Positions 1 through 13,039 of a stretch of 64,000 bases of DNA are shown one piece after another. The translations under genes were made by a program, and so were the position numbers. The stretch comes from Limonium bicolor (taxonomy: Eukaryota; Streptophyta; Magnoliopsida; Caryophyllales; Plumbaginaceae): contig CM041776.1 in the NCBI GenBank assembly GCA_023374045.1, positions 346,269,636 to 346,333,635 on the forward strand, in the 5' to 3' direction. Within the stretch, counting starts at the first letter, position 1; every line of letters begins with the position of its first letter. The notes below the pieces were generated by a model. It was not told the DNA's origin, ran no database searches, and was given only the letters and a program-made list of their open reading frames with translations.

Positions 1-950
1 AAATTTCAAACCGACAAGAATGCTACAACAACTGAACCACTGGATGCATCAGCAACACCAACAAGATGATGAACCCCACCATCAGGACGCTACCACTATC
101 AAAGGAGAATACATCAGAAAACCAATCAGGTAAGTAAAAATATACATCAAGAAGATACCCCATATACGAAAGCAAACGCCTCAGTAATATTGACGAGAAG
201 AATCTTAGTGGAATCACCGTCATGAGCAGCTATCACAAATAAGCATACAGGCACAAACAATCAAGTAGAACTCGTGAAGAACTCAGCGATGAGAGGATAA
301 TGGAAGATACATGACATGGGCTTGAGCATCACAGGATGGGCAAACCTTACAATATTATTGGAAGCCGACGTACAGTAACAAGATACACAATGAAGAATAC
401 CAAGCTATGCTGCAACTAACAGCTACTAAGAGACAAGATAATCTGGAGCAGTGGCATGACGCGGCACATTGACCCGACAGTCTAAACAAAACATGGCACA
501 ATTGGCAACAAACAAGATGGAAGATCACCTCCACCCATACATACGGGATTCAATACCAAAGCATAATAATGCAAATGGAGCATGTCAGAAGATACACAGA
601 TTTGTCTAGGGGCAATACCCCGTAAACGGACAGAAGTCCAGACAAGATCAGCAATAACAACCAAACGAAAGAAATGATGAACAAAACTCATCAACCATTC
701 AGACGTACATAAATAAACTTTAAACATACCACCTACGAAGCGCATTTAAAACTATTCCAGAATGATTGGACATTAATTAATCAGAGTAGCGCAGCAGAAG
801 TGTGGTGGTCCCGTCAGTTGAAATTATCTACTGAACTCGAGGGAAATACACAACGTATTTAATGTATCTTACAGCCAGGAGGCTATCTTTTAAACTAAAC
901 ATAAGTTTCAAATAAGAGTGAAGATTGCTCACTATTTACAGACAAGTTAG
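1..950. other. Gene-free stretch, origin unclear
   Basis: No open frame here resembles a known protein and I see no plausible exon chain. Two minus-strand frames (23-223 and 482-745) are short and low-complexity. Given the repeats that follow, this is probably transposon-derived sequence, but I recognise no terminus or domain. Confidence 0.4.
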
Positions 951-1500
951 TCTAGTCTAGGGTACGGGGGCGTACCCCTCTTTTTAAGGGGAGGAGAGCC
1001 TACTGCGTTTTAGCATCTTTAGCATGGAAGTACACTTTCATTGTACTGTTGCACTGTGACTTGTATGATTACATGTGTGACTCGGTGATTCTATGAATTT
1101 CACTTACTAATGTGTACTACGTTACACTAGCATGAATGAATTATGTGTACTACGTTACACTTTGTACTATGATATACTATATTGGTATTACTCTGTGATT
1201 GCGTACACTTGTCAATACGTACTGTGCTACACTGCTATGAATGAATTACGTGCACTACGTTGCACTGCACTAAGTTGTTTTTGGTGATGACCTTTCATGC
1301 TCATTATACTGTATGTTATAACTGAATATATACTACGAACTGAGAAGTAGTGGAACTTGGGACTTGATCCCTAAAATAGAATTGAGTTGTGGATGCTTAG
1401 CGGAACTTGATTCCCCACAACCATTTAAACTTAGATATGAGACTTCGGGGCGAAGTCCTTTTTAAGGGGGGTAGATTGAAATACCCCGAATCTAATTAAT
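951..1500. repeat. Repeat block bounded by two hairpin modules
   Basis: A perfect 7-bp stem (GGGTACG, loop GGGG, CGTACCC) lies at 960-977. A second perfect 7-bp stem (GACTTCG, loop GGG, CGAAGTC) lies at 1441-1457. Each is followed within a few bases by the same tract, TTTTTAAGGGG. Between them are degenerate repeats built on GTGTACTACGTTACACT (around 1111, 1144 and 1250) with a shared GAATGAATTA tract. The layout recalls the paired hairpins in the LTR-like elements at about 6.5 kb and 8.4 kb, so this may be part of a third member of that repeat class. Termini were not found. Confidence 0.5.
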
Positions 1501-3290
1501 ACTTGTTTATTATTAAATAATGGAGAATTGATCTAGAAACAGATCATTTTAGTTACGCATGCTAATTTATACATGCAAACGTTACGTGAATTAATATTAT
1601 TACACGTGCGCATGCAAACTCACGCATGCGAACGTCACGAAAAACAGTCGTTTTACCGTAAACGCTAACGGGCGTAATGTTACTAAAAGTATTAACGTAC
1701 TTGTACGAACGTTCATGTACGATTATTAACAAGGATTAAACTTCTTGCATAACTAGCTCGATAGAAAGAGCGTCAACAAGAAAAGAACAACACTAACGTG
1801 TATACAAACGAGCAACGTAAATACTTTACGAATGCCTAAGCATCTATAAATGCTACAATAAATTGAAATACACACTTTGATAAATGTAACAACTTATGTT
1901 ACATAATCTTGATATTTAATTATATATCATAAATACTTAGGAAATATTATAACATCAATTACAAGTCCAAAATCTATACAACCACCAAGTATTATACTGT
2001 AGTACACTTGGTAATTAATCGAACCAAAAAAAAATCAGGTAACGTATACCATGGCTATACACTTATCATGTATGCACATGGCCAAGAATTAAATGTTGTA
2101 GTAATTAACGTGATGGATTCACGGTAATGTGTGGTATTAATCCGACAAAGAGATATCGTACAACAAGCATACCATGATATCATCATGCATGCATTCAAAA
2201 TTCAACAAAGGAAATCGGTAGCTTCAGCACATGCGATGGATTAAGGAAAAAAAAAAAACGGTACACTTATACCAAATATAACCGAAAATGTCATGACATC
2301 ATATACATATATATATGCTTAATCCTTATCAAAAATATATACAGCGGACACACTACCCCCAGTATAATCGTATTGGATTATTTAGGATCTTATGCTGGAA
2401 TCCCTATTTTAAATTCTTTAGCAATTAACACCATTAATTATTTATCATGAGCACAACACTTAAAGATCCTATACGATTTGCTTTCCTGGCTATCAAATCA
2501 CACATGTTTGGGTTGTATATTCCGCGCGTTCACCACTAGCGGCCATTACCAAATAGGGATAGCTATTAAACAAAATAAAGCATGTGAATTCGGTGGAGCA
2601 TACACTTGTGCTTTTCAGAGGAAACAAAAAAAAAGGTAGTGCAAATAGATTAGGTTGAATACAACTTGTCATGCTAATACCCACTACAATCGGTGAGCAC
2701 ATGCTGTAGCACTCAGTATACAACAATAATGGTGAATATATACTAATCAAATTAAATGAAAAGTCTGTAGCTATCCCAGATTGCAGCCGGTAACATGTAT
2801 AAATATTTATCATGTCTTAAACCTCATAAACTACCATGAAACATTATGTGTCACCCTTTAATTAATATACTACAATAATACAAGATATGCTTATCCAATC
2901 CAGCTCCCGAAAATTCTGCAATGAAATAAGAAAGATTAGCCTTGTTAAGCATGAATTAAAATACAAAAGTAGATACTAGATCTCTATATGCATACAGGTT
3001 GTAAATCGAATAATGACAAGGCAATTAAACCAGCCCCTTTCCAACTCACAATACCGTAGGCACATAAGAGAAAAGGGAGACAATCAACATTCAAAATTCA
3101 AAAGTATACTAACTCACCTACTACCATTGTCTACCATAAATCAATTCAGCCACTCATTCATCTTATTTTCACCGTAAATCCTGGCTGATTGAAGACTTTT
3201 GAGCCTACAAATCTGAAGCAATTCAATAAAGAGAAACACTACTAACATGCCAAGTTGGCAATTAACAAAAAAAAATAAATAAAAAAAAAA
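1501..3290. other. AT-rich intergenic DNA, no gene seen
   Basis: No coding potential is visible; the frame on the minus strand at 2493-2813 lacks family resemblance. The 1543-1710 part is rich in ACGT, GCATGC and TTACG words. A tract at about 2335 (ATACAGCGGA) matches a motif near the ends of both LTR-like elements farther right, which hints at more of the same repeat class, but the boundary cannot be placed. Confidence 0.35.
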
Positions 3291-3299
3291 TAATCTTTC

Positions 3300-6200
3300 C
3301 AAATCCTAGCCTAAATCCCACGCCAACATGAGCTCTCATTTGGTTCACTCACGTCCCCATGTGGCCGGTTGAGCAAGCCTTCTCCTCTCCATTTCCACCT
3401 TCTTCCCTTGAGCTCTTAAGCTCCATTTCAAACTTCATTTTTGTGTCAAAATCCTAGCATTTCTCAAAGTCTTGAAACAAAAATATTCCTCGCAATACTA
3501 TATCATTTCGGTGCCAATTTATATATCAAGAAGCTGTCTTGAATCAACATCAAACCAAGGAGTAAACAAGGATAACTTAAGGTATTTTTCATACATGAAA
3601 ATCCTTAAGAAATGTTAATATTCATGTCCGAAAATTTCTACACATTTAAACATGTGTTCTTCATCAAATTTCATGAAGGAAAATTGGTTCCCCATCCATC
3701 TTGGGAGCACCGAAAATTCAAGGTAAAATACCTCAGGTAAATCCGTTGAAAACTACTTATAAATCTACTTAAGATCTTTGTTAAGATCTAACTCCTAAAC
3801 CTCTTCCTTTCATACATGAGAACGAAATTGGAACATCAATTTCCATTGAAGGAAGCTTGGGAAATTCAAGAGGAGTTCAAGTACTTAATCATCCTTGACT
3901 AAGAGTAAGTTTATTAAATTCATTCTTAAGGTTCTAAGCTTTGTTTAAGCTCATAAATTTTGTACAAAAATTTTGTACAACTCTTCAAATAATTAAGGCC
4001 GAAATTAATAAGGTTATTTACCAGGAAAAAAAATACTGTAGCTTTTAAGCTAAGGTTATAACCTTAAGATATTATTTTATGTCACAAAGAAATTAATTAT
4101 AAAGGGTTTAATTTATGGCCGAATTATCTAGAAAATATTTGCTTCATTTTGAGCTAAAAATATGTCTAAGACATTATAATAATTTTATATGAGAAATATG
4201 GCTCATATGTATTTATGTATAATTATTAAAAGTTAAGAATCAAGTTTTAGAAACTATATGGCAACATATTATTATTGCCGAATTCAAATGGTGAAGAATG
4301 GTTTTTAATGAGCTATACAAATATATAAACTTATATTAAGAATTTTGGGTAAGTTAAAAATTACTAGTGTTTAAATGACTAGATTAATAAGTTATGTGGT
4401 AAAAAGGTAATTTTTAGAAAGTTATGGGAATATATGATAATTACCGAGAACAAGTAAGGTCCTTGGTATAATTATTGATATAAGGTAGTGTGAGAATTAA
4501 TATTGAATTTTGGTGGAATTAAATAAGTGGTTTAGTTATTTTTGTTTTGTATTTATAAAGTTTTGGGGCTATTTTGTAATTTTTGGATAGACTAGTGTCA
4601 AACCGAGAAATATATAAGTTTATGGGTATATTAATATATTAATTATGAAATTAGGCTATGGTCAAAGTGTTGACCGAAAACTATAGGTTAAAATGATTTA
4701 TGACATAAAATAATGAGTTTGTAAAAGTTTGGGGGTGATTATATAATTTAAGGAAGTTTAAATGTAAAACCGAATTTATAAGGGGCGAAATCATAATTTG
4801 TAGAAATAGGTGTCCACTTGGTTATTAAGGAAATTAAATGTTAAAACCATAGTTTATAAGTGAATATATAAATTATGTAAAGTTTTTGGGGTTAAAGAGT
4901 AATTATAAGAAATTCTAAGACAAAGCCGAAAATTAATGAGGCTAGTTGGTGATTTATAAAAGTTAAAGTGTTCCAATAATAATTACTAAACTTATAGTGG
5001 TGGTTTAGTGAATTAATTATCTAAGGAAATAAAACTATGTAATATAAGGTATTTTGGAGTTTAATGTAAAGTTTAAGCAATAAATGAGGTTATAATATAT
5101 TAACCGAAAAGTATGTTGTAATTATGAGATTAAAATATTTGTAGGTCCTACATGGATATTTAAGGAATTTAGAAAAAGAAAATTATGATTTAAGGATTTA
5201 TGGAATTAAAACTATAAGATATACGAGTACAAGTGATTTGCTTGTAAAAGAAATTAATACTATTTTGGGTTAGTTAGGAATTAATAAAAGATATGGGAAT
5301 AACATGTCCATGAATGACATGTAAATATAAATTGAGATTTATTAAGAGGTTATGTCATTTAGACAAATATATATAAATAACATAAATATACATGTGTGCG
5401 AAATATATATATTTTAGATTTTCAAGTAAATCAAAAGGGAATGAGAATAAGTGACTAAGGGATTAAAACTATGATTATATAGTTATAAGGAATTTAATTG
5501 TAACCAATAAAAATTATTTATGGTTAATAGGAGAATAACAAAGAATTATAAGAATATAATGTCCAAGTGTGACATATAAATATAGTTAAGAAATTATAAA
5601 GTTGTTATGTCACTTAGACAATTAAAAATAAATAATAAATATAGTGCATGAATAAAAATGTATATACATTTATACATTAAAAGATTTAGAAATACCACAA
5701 GGAGTGACAAATAAGTTATACATCCATTATAAGGTAATTAAAAGAAATTACCATACGATATAAGTTTTATAAATTAAGACCGCATGATTTGGAAATATAT
5801 AAATACCTTGAATAATAATAAGGTTAAGAGGTTAAGAAGATTACCTGAGTATAAAGAAATAAACCTCACAAGGAATAACGATTAGGAAATCGTTTCATGA
5901 ATCAATAAAATTATCTTACGAGAGTTACATAAATTAACACTCTCAGTTAATCCTATTCTAGGATCTTGTTTGACCAGACGTTGACCGGGAACTAAACAAG
6001 TACAGTCTACGGTGAACGGTATGGAATTATTGCAGTCTTCTTTCTACCGGACTACACCGGCTTGTGTGCTATCTGTTGTTTGAAATAACGACCAAGATAA
6101 TTAATGTAAACTGTTGTTTTACTCTTGCACACTGTGGTATTATTTTATGTGAGTGAATGTTGCTGACTACAACGTGTATGTCCCACGCATACAAACACTA

Positions 6201-7229
6201 CTATACCAGTGGTTTAAATACCTGCGTTTCAGTATACCGAGGACTTGTACTCAAGTCTCTCACTAACTTCAGTTTATAACAAACGTCATTATCCTAAACG
6301 TGATAATTGACAATACACATTGTGTTCTTGTTTAACGTCTTTATATGACACTTAACAACTCTATACTACGAGATTGAGGAGCCCAGTTGGATCTGGCCAT
6401 GCATGCTACAGGAGTTGTACCTGTCACAGGTCGTCTCCTACTACGTCGCGACGGAACATTCAGTTGGGAGGAAGACTTTATTCCTTCCGGGTTTCTAATG
6501 CCCTTCAGTTTGAGGAAGACTTTATTCCTCTAGTGGGATTCTATTTCTCACGCCTCTCAGTTCAGGGTTTGACTACGTCATCTCCTGGGGTTTTTATACC
6601 CAACCTTTCAATCTTAACGAGGTCACTATACCTCCACTATTTCAGATATTCAGTTATACCTGTCAGTCCCATTGTGCGGACCGACTATCAGTAAAGAATT
6701 TCAGTTCAGCTAACTTGACCTTCTGTGTCTTGTTCTATGTGACATTATTGTCCTTGTGTGGATACTTGATATTATCATGCTATGCTTATTTACAGCTTTA
6801 TAAATGAACTGCATGTATTCGACAATTAGTTGATGTGGCCCAGTAGCTTGTGGGCTGCATGATTTCATACCGGCAAATTATTTTGCTGAGCCGTTTCATG
6901 GCTAAATAATTCCAGGTACCTGAAGAATGAAGAGATTGCCCGACCGAGTGTAGGTGGGGTAGAATTAAGACATGGGTTATTATCACCGGTGTCATCACTC
7001 AGTATTGTACTCTTACTATTATCTTCTGTTGTTTTAAGAGGTTTGTATTCAGTACTCAGACCGCATATTTGTAAATTAAGTTGGAGTAGCCTTGTTAGTC
7101 ACATGGGTGACTAGCGGCGTTGTAGCACCACCCGTTGTTATGTATATATTTCCGCTGTATTTCTAGTTATTATTGGGAGCTACCATCGTTCAGGTTATTG
7201 GATTTCGGGTTGGGGTGTTACAGTCATGA
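3300..7229 (-). mobile_element. Long LTR-like retroelement remnant (element 1)
   Basis: Read on the minus strand the unit begins at 7229 with TGTAACACCCC, has ATACAGCGGAA some 55 bases further in, then a GCAGCCCAC tract (about 6860), an unequal pair of GGAATAAAGTCTTCC hairpins (about 6470 and 6515), and a long AT-rich body. The same ordered landmarks occur in the plus-oriented element starting at 7751. TGTAACACCCC starts with TG like a plant LTR end. No gag, protease, RT or integrase frame is visible, so this is a solo LTR, a LARD-type element or a decayed copy. The far end (about 3.3 kb, near a GC-richer patch at 3300-3420) is approximate and I found no target duplication. Confidence 0.45.
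4540..5690. repeat. Degenerate about 160-bp subrepeats in element 1
   Basis: A landmark TTTTGGGG or near variant recurs at about 4561, 4730, 4883 and 5054. Each is followed by an AT-rich tract and a CCGAAA-like tract. Farther right, 5284-5400 and 5525-5640 share an ordered set of words (a TGTCCA tract, a TGACAT tract, GTTATGTCA, then TTAGACAA), a second internal duplication offset by about 240 bp. This suggests the AT-rich body grew by tandem duplication. Confidence 0.45.
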
Positions 7230-7750
7230 AATTTTAAAAATAAATAGAAGTGATACTGTTGTTTTGTGAGTTTTTGCCACAGGGGAGTGAGGTTTCACAA
7301 GAAGAAGCCAGAGTTGTTTTGTGATCAAAGCTTTATTAAACTTTTTAATGGACCTAAAGCCCAAACCGCCTTAATCTGTAGCCTGACATATATTAGTCCA
7401 TTTTCACCCATGACAAGGATTCTTTTCGTTAGGTTTCCTCCCTACCAGAAGGAGGAAAAAACACTGTTAACGTTGGAAGAAGACACTTTTAGGACAGAGA
7501 ATAAATCGACATAGCATCAGTAGGAATAAACAACAATATAGAGGTAATCATGATGGACCTCATAGTTGTGACATAGGCTTAGACCACGGGACTACCCTCT
7601 TTCTTACAGAATGCACTAAATGCATAAAAAATTATGTTTTACTCCTATCGAACTTTAGAGGAAGGCCTTCGTATTTACTGAGAGAGGGGACTTCCTTAAC
7701 ACCAAAAAATATAAGAAATGTTATCTTTGATTTGGTGAAGAAGGTTATTT
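7230..7750. other. Spacer between two inverted LTR-like elements
   Basis: About 520 bp separate the TGTAAC-type ends at 7229 (reading left) and 7751 (reading right). A frame at 7266-7514 has no recognisable domain. I see no RNA gene. It may be old host sequence trapped between two insertions. Confidence 0.35.
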
Positions 7751-10700
7751 GTAACGCCCCTATTTACGATAAATACAGCGGAATATAAAATCTCTATTGA
7801 CGTTTACAAACCATCGGGTTCCAAACACCCGACACTAAACCTCACCAATTACAACTTATAAAATTACAAAGCTACGGTCTGAACTCGAGAAAAACAACAT
7901 AAACATAACTACAAGTGAAATAGAATAACTCTCCACAATTCCTAATTCCCATCCTAATCACTCGTATTCTTTGTGGCCACCTGTATAAACAATTTCATAC
8001 CTGCAAGATGAAACCAAGCAGCCCACCCCGGGAGGGGTGAGTCAATTCCCTAGAATGGAACTGGTACAATTCTCCAAAACAAATATTTTAAACATAACTC
8101 TTAAAATGGACAATAATTTGAAATCAAACTCTTAAAACAAAATGGGGAACAATGCACTTTAAATCACCAAGTCAAAGATAACAAGTCAACGATAGAGATA
8201 AATAACAGAAAAGTAAAGTTATACAGTTAAAATAAACCACACCATAAGTTAGTGAACACCCATTGCTTGTGTTAGATTCAGTTCCAATTAGGAGTAGAAA
8301 GACCTAAGTAGTCACAAGTACTAGGAATGAATGAGAGAAATCCAAAAACCAACAACTCAAGAGTGCAATAAAACCAACTGGGAGAGATGGCCCCCACCGC
8401 CAAGTACGTCCTTTTAGGACAGGAGATATACAACCTCTCACTGTTTACTACGTCCTTTTAGGACAGGGGATATACAGAGCAATACCAAAACACTCAGCTC
8501 ATGGATGAAACGATATCCAGAGTCAAAGGAAGAATTTACCAAGATTGACCTTTTCCATATTCCCACTAGATCATTAACTGCACCAGAGCAATACCAAAAC
8601 ACTCGGTCCTATAGAGTGCAGAAGCGTAAACCCTAGGCAGTTAATGTCTAATGAAACAACCAAATAGAAGGAACCAATAACCATGTAAGTTTCACATTCA
8701 AGGCTCAGTTAGTCACATCAAGCTGAGTTAGCCACACCAACAGTTTCCTTTTGAAATTCCTTTAAACTCAGTTAGCGTTTTTCGAAAACGTCTCATAAGT
8801 CGGTTAGTAAAAGTATCAGAGTATGAGAAATCGTACCTGGTCAACGCTGTTGCAGTTCTACTAGACTCGTGCAAATATTCAACAATACTCTGAGGAATAT
8901 TAAAGGTAGTCTAACATCAATAACTTGTAGCCTAAGTTAAGCTTAAATAAATTCCTCACTCTTATTTCTAAGTCTCAATTGTCTTTTAAGCCCTCACTTA
9001 AATGTTATGTGTAATATTTGACTTATCTTAGAATGTTGTATAACTCAAGGTTGTAAGACCAAGGAATGTATTTTATTAACACTTGTTAATTGTTCCACTC
9101 TTATCCACTTTACTCATACTCAACCATAATTCTCAATTCGAGACTTTTGAGACCCTTATGTCATAAATGCATTTTATGTTATTCAATAAATCTTAGAATT
9201 TCAATAACAATTCTTAAGCTCAATACTTTTATTCTTAATTTAGAATAAACATCGTATTATGACCTATGATAGGTTTATCTTAGAATACTATACTACTATT
9301 TCACAATGTAATGATTATGTATTTTATCCATATTACTAAATAATCCATTATGATTAAGTTTTCCCCTTAACTTAATTAAGATCTACATCTTGTATATTGG
9401 AATCATAGTGTTGTAGATACATTTTATCATAACTTAATTGAGCCACTAAACTCAATTATCATATCCTTAGTTCAGAATGACTTTTTATTATAACCGTCTA
9501 ATAATCTTGTCATAAGATGTTGAATTACTTCTCATATTGAAATAACTATATCATAATTAACTTAAACTTATCGAGCTCTTACATTTAGTATTCACAAGAT
9601 ATATTATTTGCTTTATTATTACCTATATAATAAGGTGTTTTAAGATAACTTTTTATGTATCCTTACTTTCATTTAATTTCCTAAATGTTCTATTTGTACA
9701 CACCTTCCCTCCATAGACTATGTATAATCATTTTACTAACTTCGATAAACTTAAGTCTTAAATACATTTTAAATTGTTTACAAAACCCAAGGTTTCGAAG
9801 GAATAACTTAATAAATTAAATCCATTTATTATGTTTTAGGATAAGCATTATATCTTAACATAAGGTAAATTTCATCTAAGAATTAAATTCCCATTCATAA
9901 GTGAAATTGTCAATTATTTAATAAGATCATCTATTCTGAAAATTCTCATATTTTATATTCAAATAACATATTAATATTTCCATTACCGTAAAGTATATCA
10001 ATATAATATCTTATGTAACTTAGTTCCGTCTGATTAAAGGTTCAAAGTTTTTAATATCTAATTTCTATTTACAAACCTTTTTTTTAAGTTTTAACTACTA
10101 AATACGTCACTTAATTATAAACTCACATTCTGAATATTGGTAATAAATGTATTTTATATGGCTTATCTAATTCTAAGAAACTTAAAGATTATTATTTAGA
10201 TTAATTTCCTAATCATAGTTTAATATAGTTTTACTTCATAATCCTTTTAATGATTTTATCCTAAAACATTAAGTTATTATCCAATACTATAAACGTTATG
10301 AAATGATTAAATCCCGACTTATTAATCCACTTCACATTTAGATGTAAAAATATTTCATTATATAATAAGATCTATCAGTGTCACAACTTATGTAATCAAA
10401 TTACAAATATTCCTAAGTCTTAACTTATTAGTTACCTAATTCAATTATCGATGTACATTCTAGTCATTAACAAATAATTATATATGTATTTTAATATGGT
10501 TTATATAAATCTTAGAAATTCAAAGGTAACTCTTTAAGCTAAATTTCATAACCATAATTTAATACCACCCCATATAATATTCTTTTATTAGTATTATGTA
10601 TAGGTTTAATTTAACTTATTAGTTCCTTTATATTCTATTTCCTATAAGGTATTTTATTTCCTTTATTTTTTTATGTATATATATTAGGATTTATTCAAGA

Positions 10701-12520
10701 CATTATTTATGTAGTTTTATTGTATTTAATTATTTCTATTAACTTTTAACATATCTACATCCTATATATGGTTTATAAAATAAAGTATTTTCCTTAGCTT
10801 CAATTAAGTATTTTAACTTCAATTTTATATAATTAATATCAATGTAGATTAATTTAATCCCTTGATTTAACCTAAGTTTCTATCTTATTTCTTTTATATA
10901 TATGTATATATATATAATTTTTACTACACTTAAAAGTTTATACCCAAAAAAATTTATTAACATTCTGTATTAAATGTTAGTTTAGTCTTATTATATTATT
11001 TTCAACCTATAAAGTTTATTATTCAACTATACTTTAATTTTTTGCTACATTAAAAACCATATTTTGTAAGATAACTTATAAAAAATTCATAAACACAATT
11101 TTTAAACCCATTTACACTTGTCTAAAAATTCCCAAATTTAATATATAGTAACTATGATATTTTAGACATATTATAAAATTTTTATTTCATAAAAATATCT
11201 TTTAAAATTATCTAAATAATTCCAAAAATTATAACTTACGTTTAAAAACTCAAAACCCATAATAATTTACATCAAAATAAACTAGATTTTATAAGGAATC
11301 TATGGTTAAAATTTCGTGTCAAAATATTAGGGAAGGCCATTAAATAAATTCAACAAGTTAGGGTTTTATTCTGGAATTTATATTAACTTAATCATCTACG
11401 TTATAATCTCGGCCGTCCGTTCCATCTAACTACGATCGGACGGCCCTGGAACGTCGAGTTCTTCAGTGAAATCTGAATCGATGTCGAGTACTAATCCTTC
11501 AATTTCTCTTAATCCACAGAACCAAATTCGTTGATTCTTGTCTCATTGGATTCAAAATTAAAATACGATTCTAATGGTACCAATTTCGTGAATTATCGTG
11601 CAAAGATCTGGGATTTCGATTCTGGGTTCAATCGACTAGGGTTCTTACTGGTTTCAGTTCGAATTTCGACAAATTCTCTCAATGTAGTACGTAATTGGTT
11701 AAATTGATATGGGGGTATGTTCGGGAATGCAAAAACGAATGACATTGTCGGAGGAATTGATCGGAAACTTACCGGAAGTGTGCCAATCGATGAAAACAAA
11801 ACCGATTTTCTTGAAAGCTTCGACTTTTACGGGTGGTTAAGGGTCGAACTTTGCTGATCCATAAGTTTCAGTACAGATTGAGTCAGATTATGTGTGTGGG
11901 CTTACTCGAAAGAGGAGATATAGCTACACAGATTGATAGCAAGAACTTACTCTAATTTGCAATACACCGAAAGAAATCTAAACTGAAAGTTACGAGTTTA
12001 TACCTTGCGTTTTTCTATGATTCTATGTGCGTGACAAATCAGGAACTTTGGACGCTTTGTTCTTGCACACGGTTGGGAATTAGCGGTGGGTGTAAACATA
12101 AGAGTTGTAGAGGAATTAGAGATCTACACAACAAGCTAAAGAACACAAATTTTGAATGAGATACGGAAAAGTTATGACAAGACGAAGTTACCCGATTAAT
12201 CACGTTTTCCTGGAGTTCTGGGTTGCCGTTTTCAGGGAAGCTACTTCAGATCAAATTTGCCTTCGATGTAGAAAGAGTTAGGTTGTGTATGCGTTATGGT
12301 TGGTAAGAGGATTTGCAGGAGAAGAGAATGAAGAAAACGACACTAAAAAAGTCTCAAAGACGAGAGAGATATCGGTGTCACAAGTTAGGGCAATAAGCTG
12401 ATGGAAGTTAAGATACTTAGCAGAAATCGTGGAGAAAATTGGCCAGCTGTTGTGGCTCGTTTCCCGAGGCGCGCTGGTGAGTCAGCAACCATGCCACATC
12501 AGCATTTTTTTTTCAAAATT
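7751..12520 (+). mobile_element. Long LTR-like retroelement remnant (element 2)
   Basis: It starts with TGTAACGCCCC and then ATACAGCGGAA about 20 bases later, the same order as in element 1. It continues with GCAGCCCACCCC (about 8020), a direct pair of TACGTCCTTTTAGGACAGG hairpin units (about 8405 and 8448), a long AT-rich body (9.0-11.3 kb) and a GC-richer tail at about 11.4-12.5 kb with GCCACATCAGCA near 12,495. No retroviral-type protein domain is visible. The right end is approximate, and the tail could belong to host DNA or another element. Confidence 0.45.
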
Positions 12521-12835
12521 TTGGCTCTAAACTTTATTCTATCATAACTTTGGCTAGGAATAGGATGATCCGTTTTTGACGTTCTTTTTATCAATCTTCT
12601 TGGTTTTTCATTTCCTTTTTATTGGTATAGGTTTCATGGGTTGGTTTGACCAATCTCAAAAAGTCAACCCTAGCAAGGCTTAAGAAGCTTTATGGTTTCC
12701 ATGATTTTATATTGACTTTTATGATTCAAATTAATGTTCCAATTATTTCTAAAATCTTTATAGTATACTTGGAGTGTTTAGAAAATTTTCCAAGATTTAT
12801 TGACTTATAAATCTTATTATTAAATTCATAATACT

Positions 12836-13005
12836 ATATAATACTATATAATAATTTAATGTTTAATAGTATTCTTTAGGGTTAAATAGAAGAAATCCCC
12901 TACCTTAATTTTCATAATTCCATATAATAATTGAATATTCATAATTTCATACAATAATTTAATATTTAATAGTATTATTTATGGTTTAATAAAAGAAACC
13001 CCCTA
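12836..13005. repeat. Diverged direct duplication, about 90 bp unit
   Basis: Two adjacent AT-rich copies share the order TATAATAATTTAAT, TTTAATAGTATT and GAAATCCCC/GAAACCCCC. Copy one is at about 12,836-12,905 and copy two at about 12,930-13,005. There is no coding content. Confidence 0.5.
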
Positions 13006-13039
13006 AATTAATTTAAATTAATGAGAACCATTAATGAGG

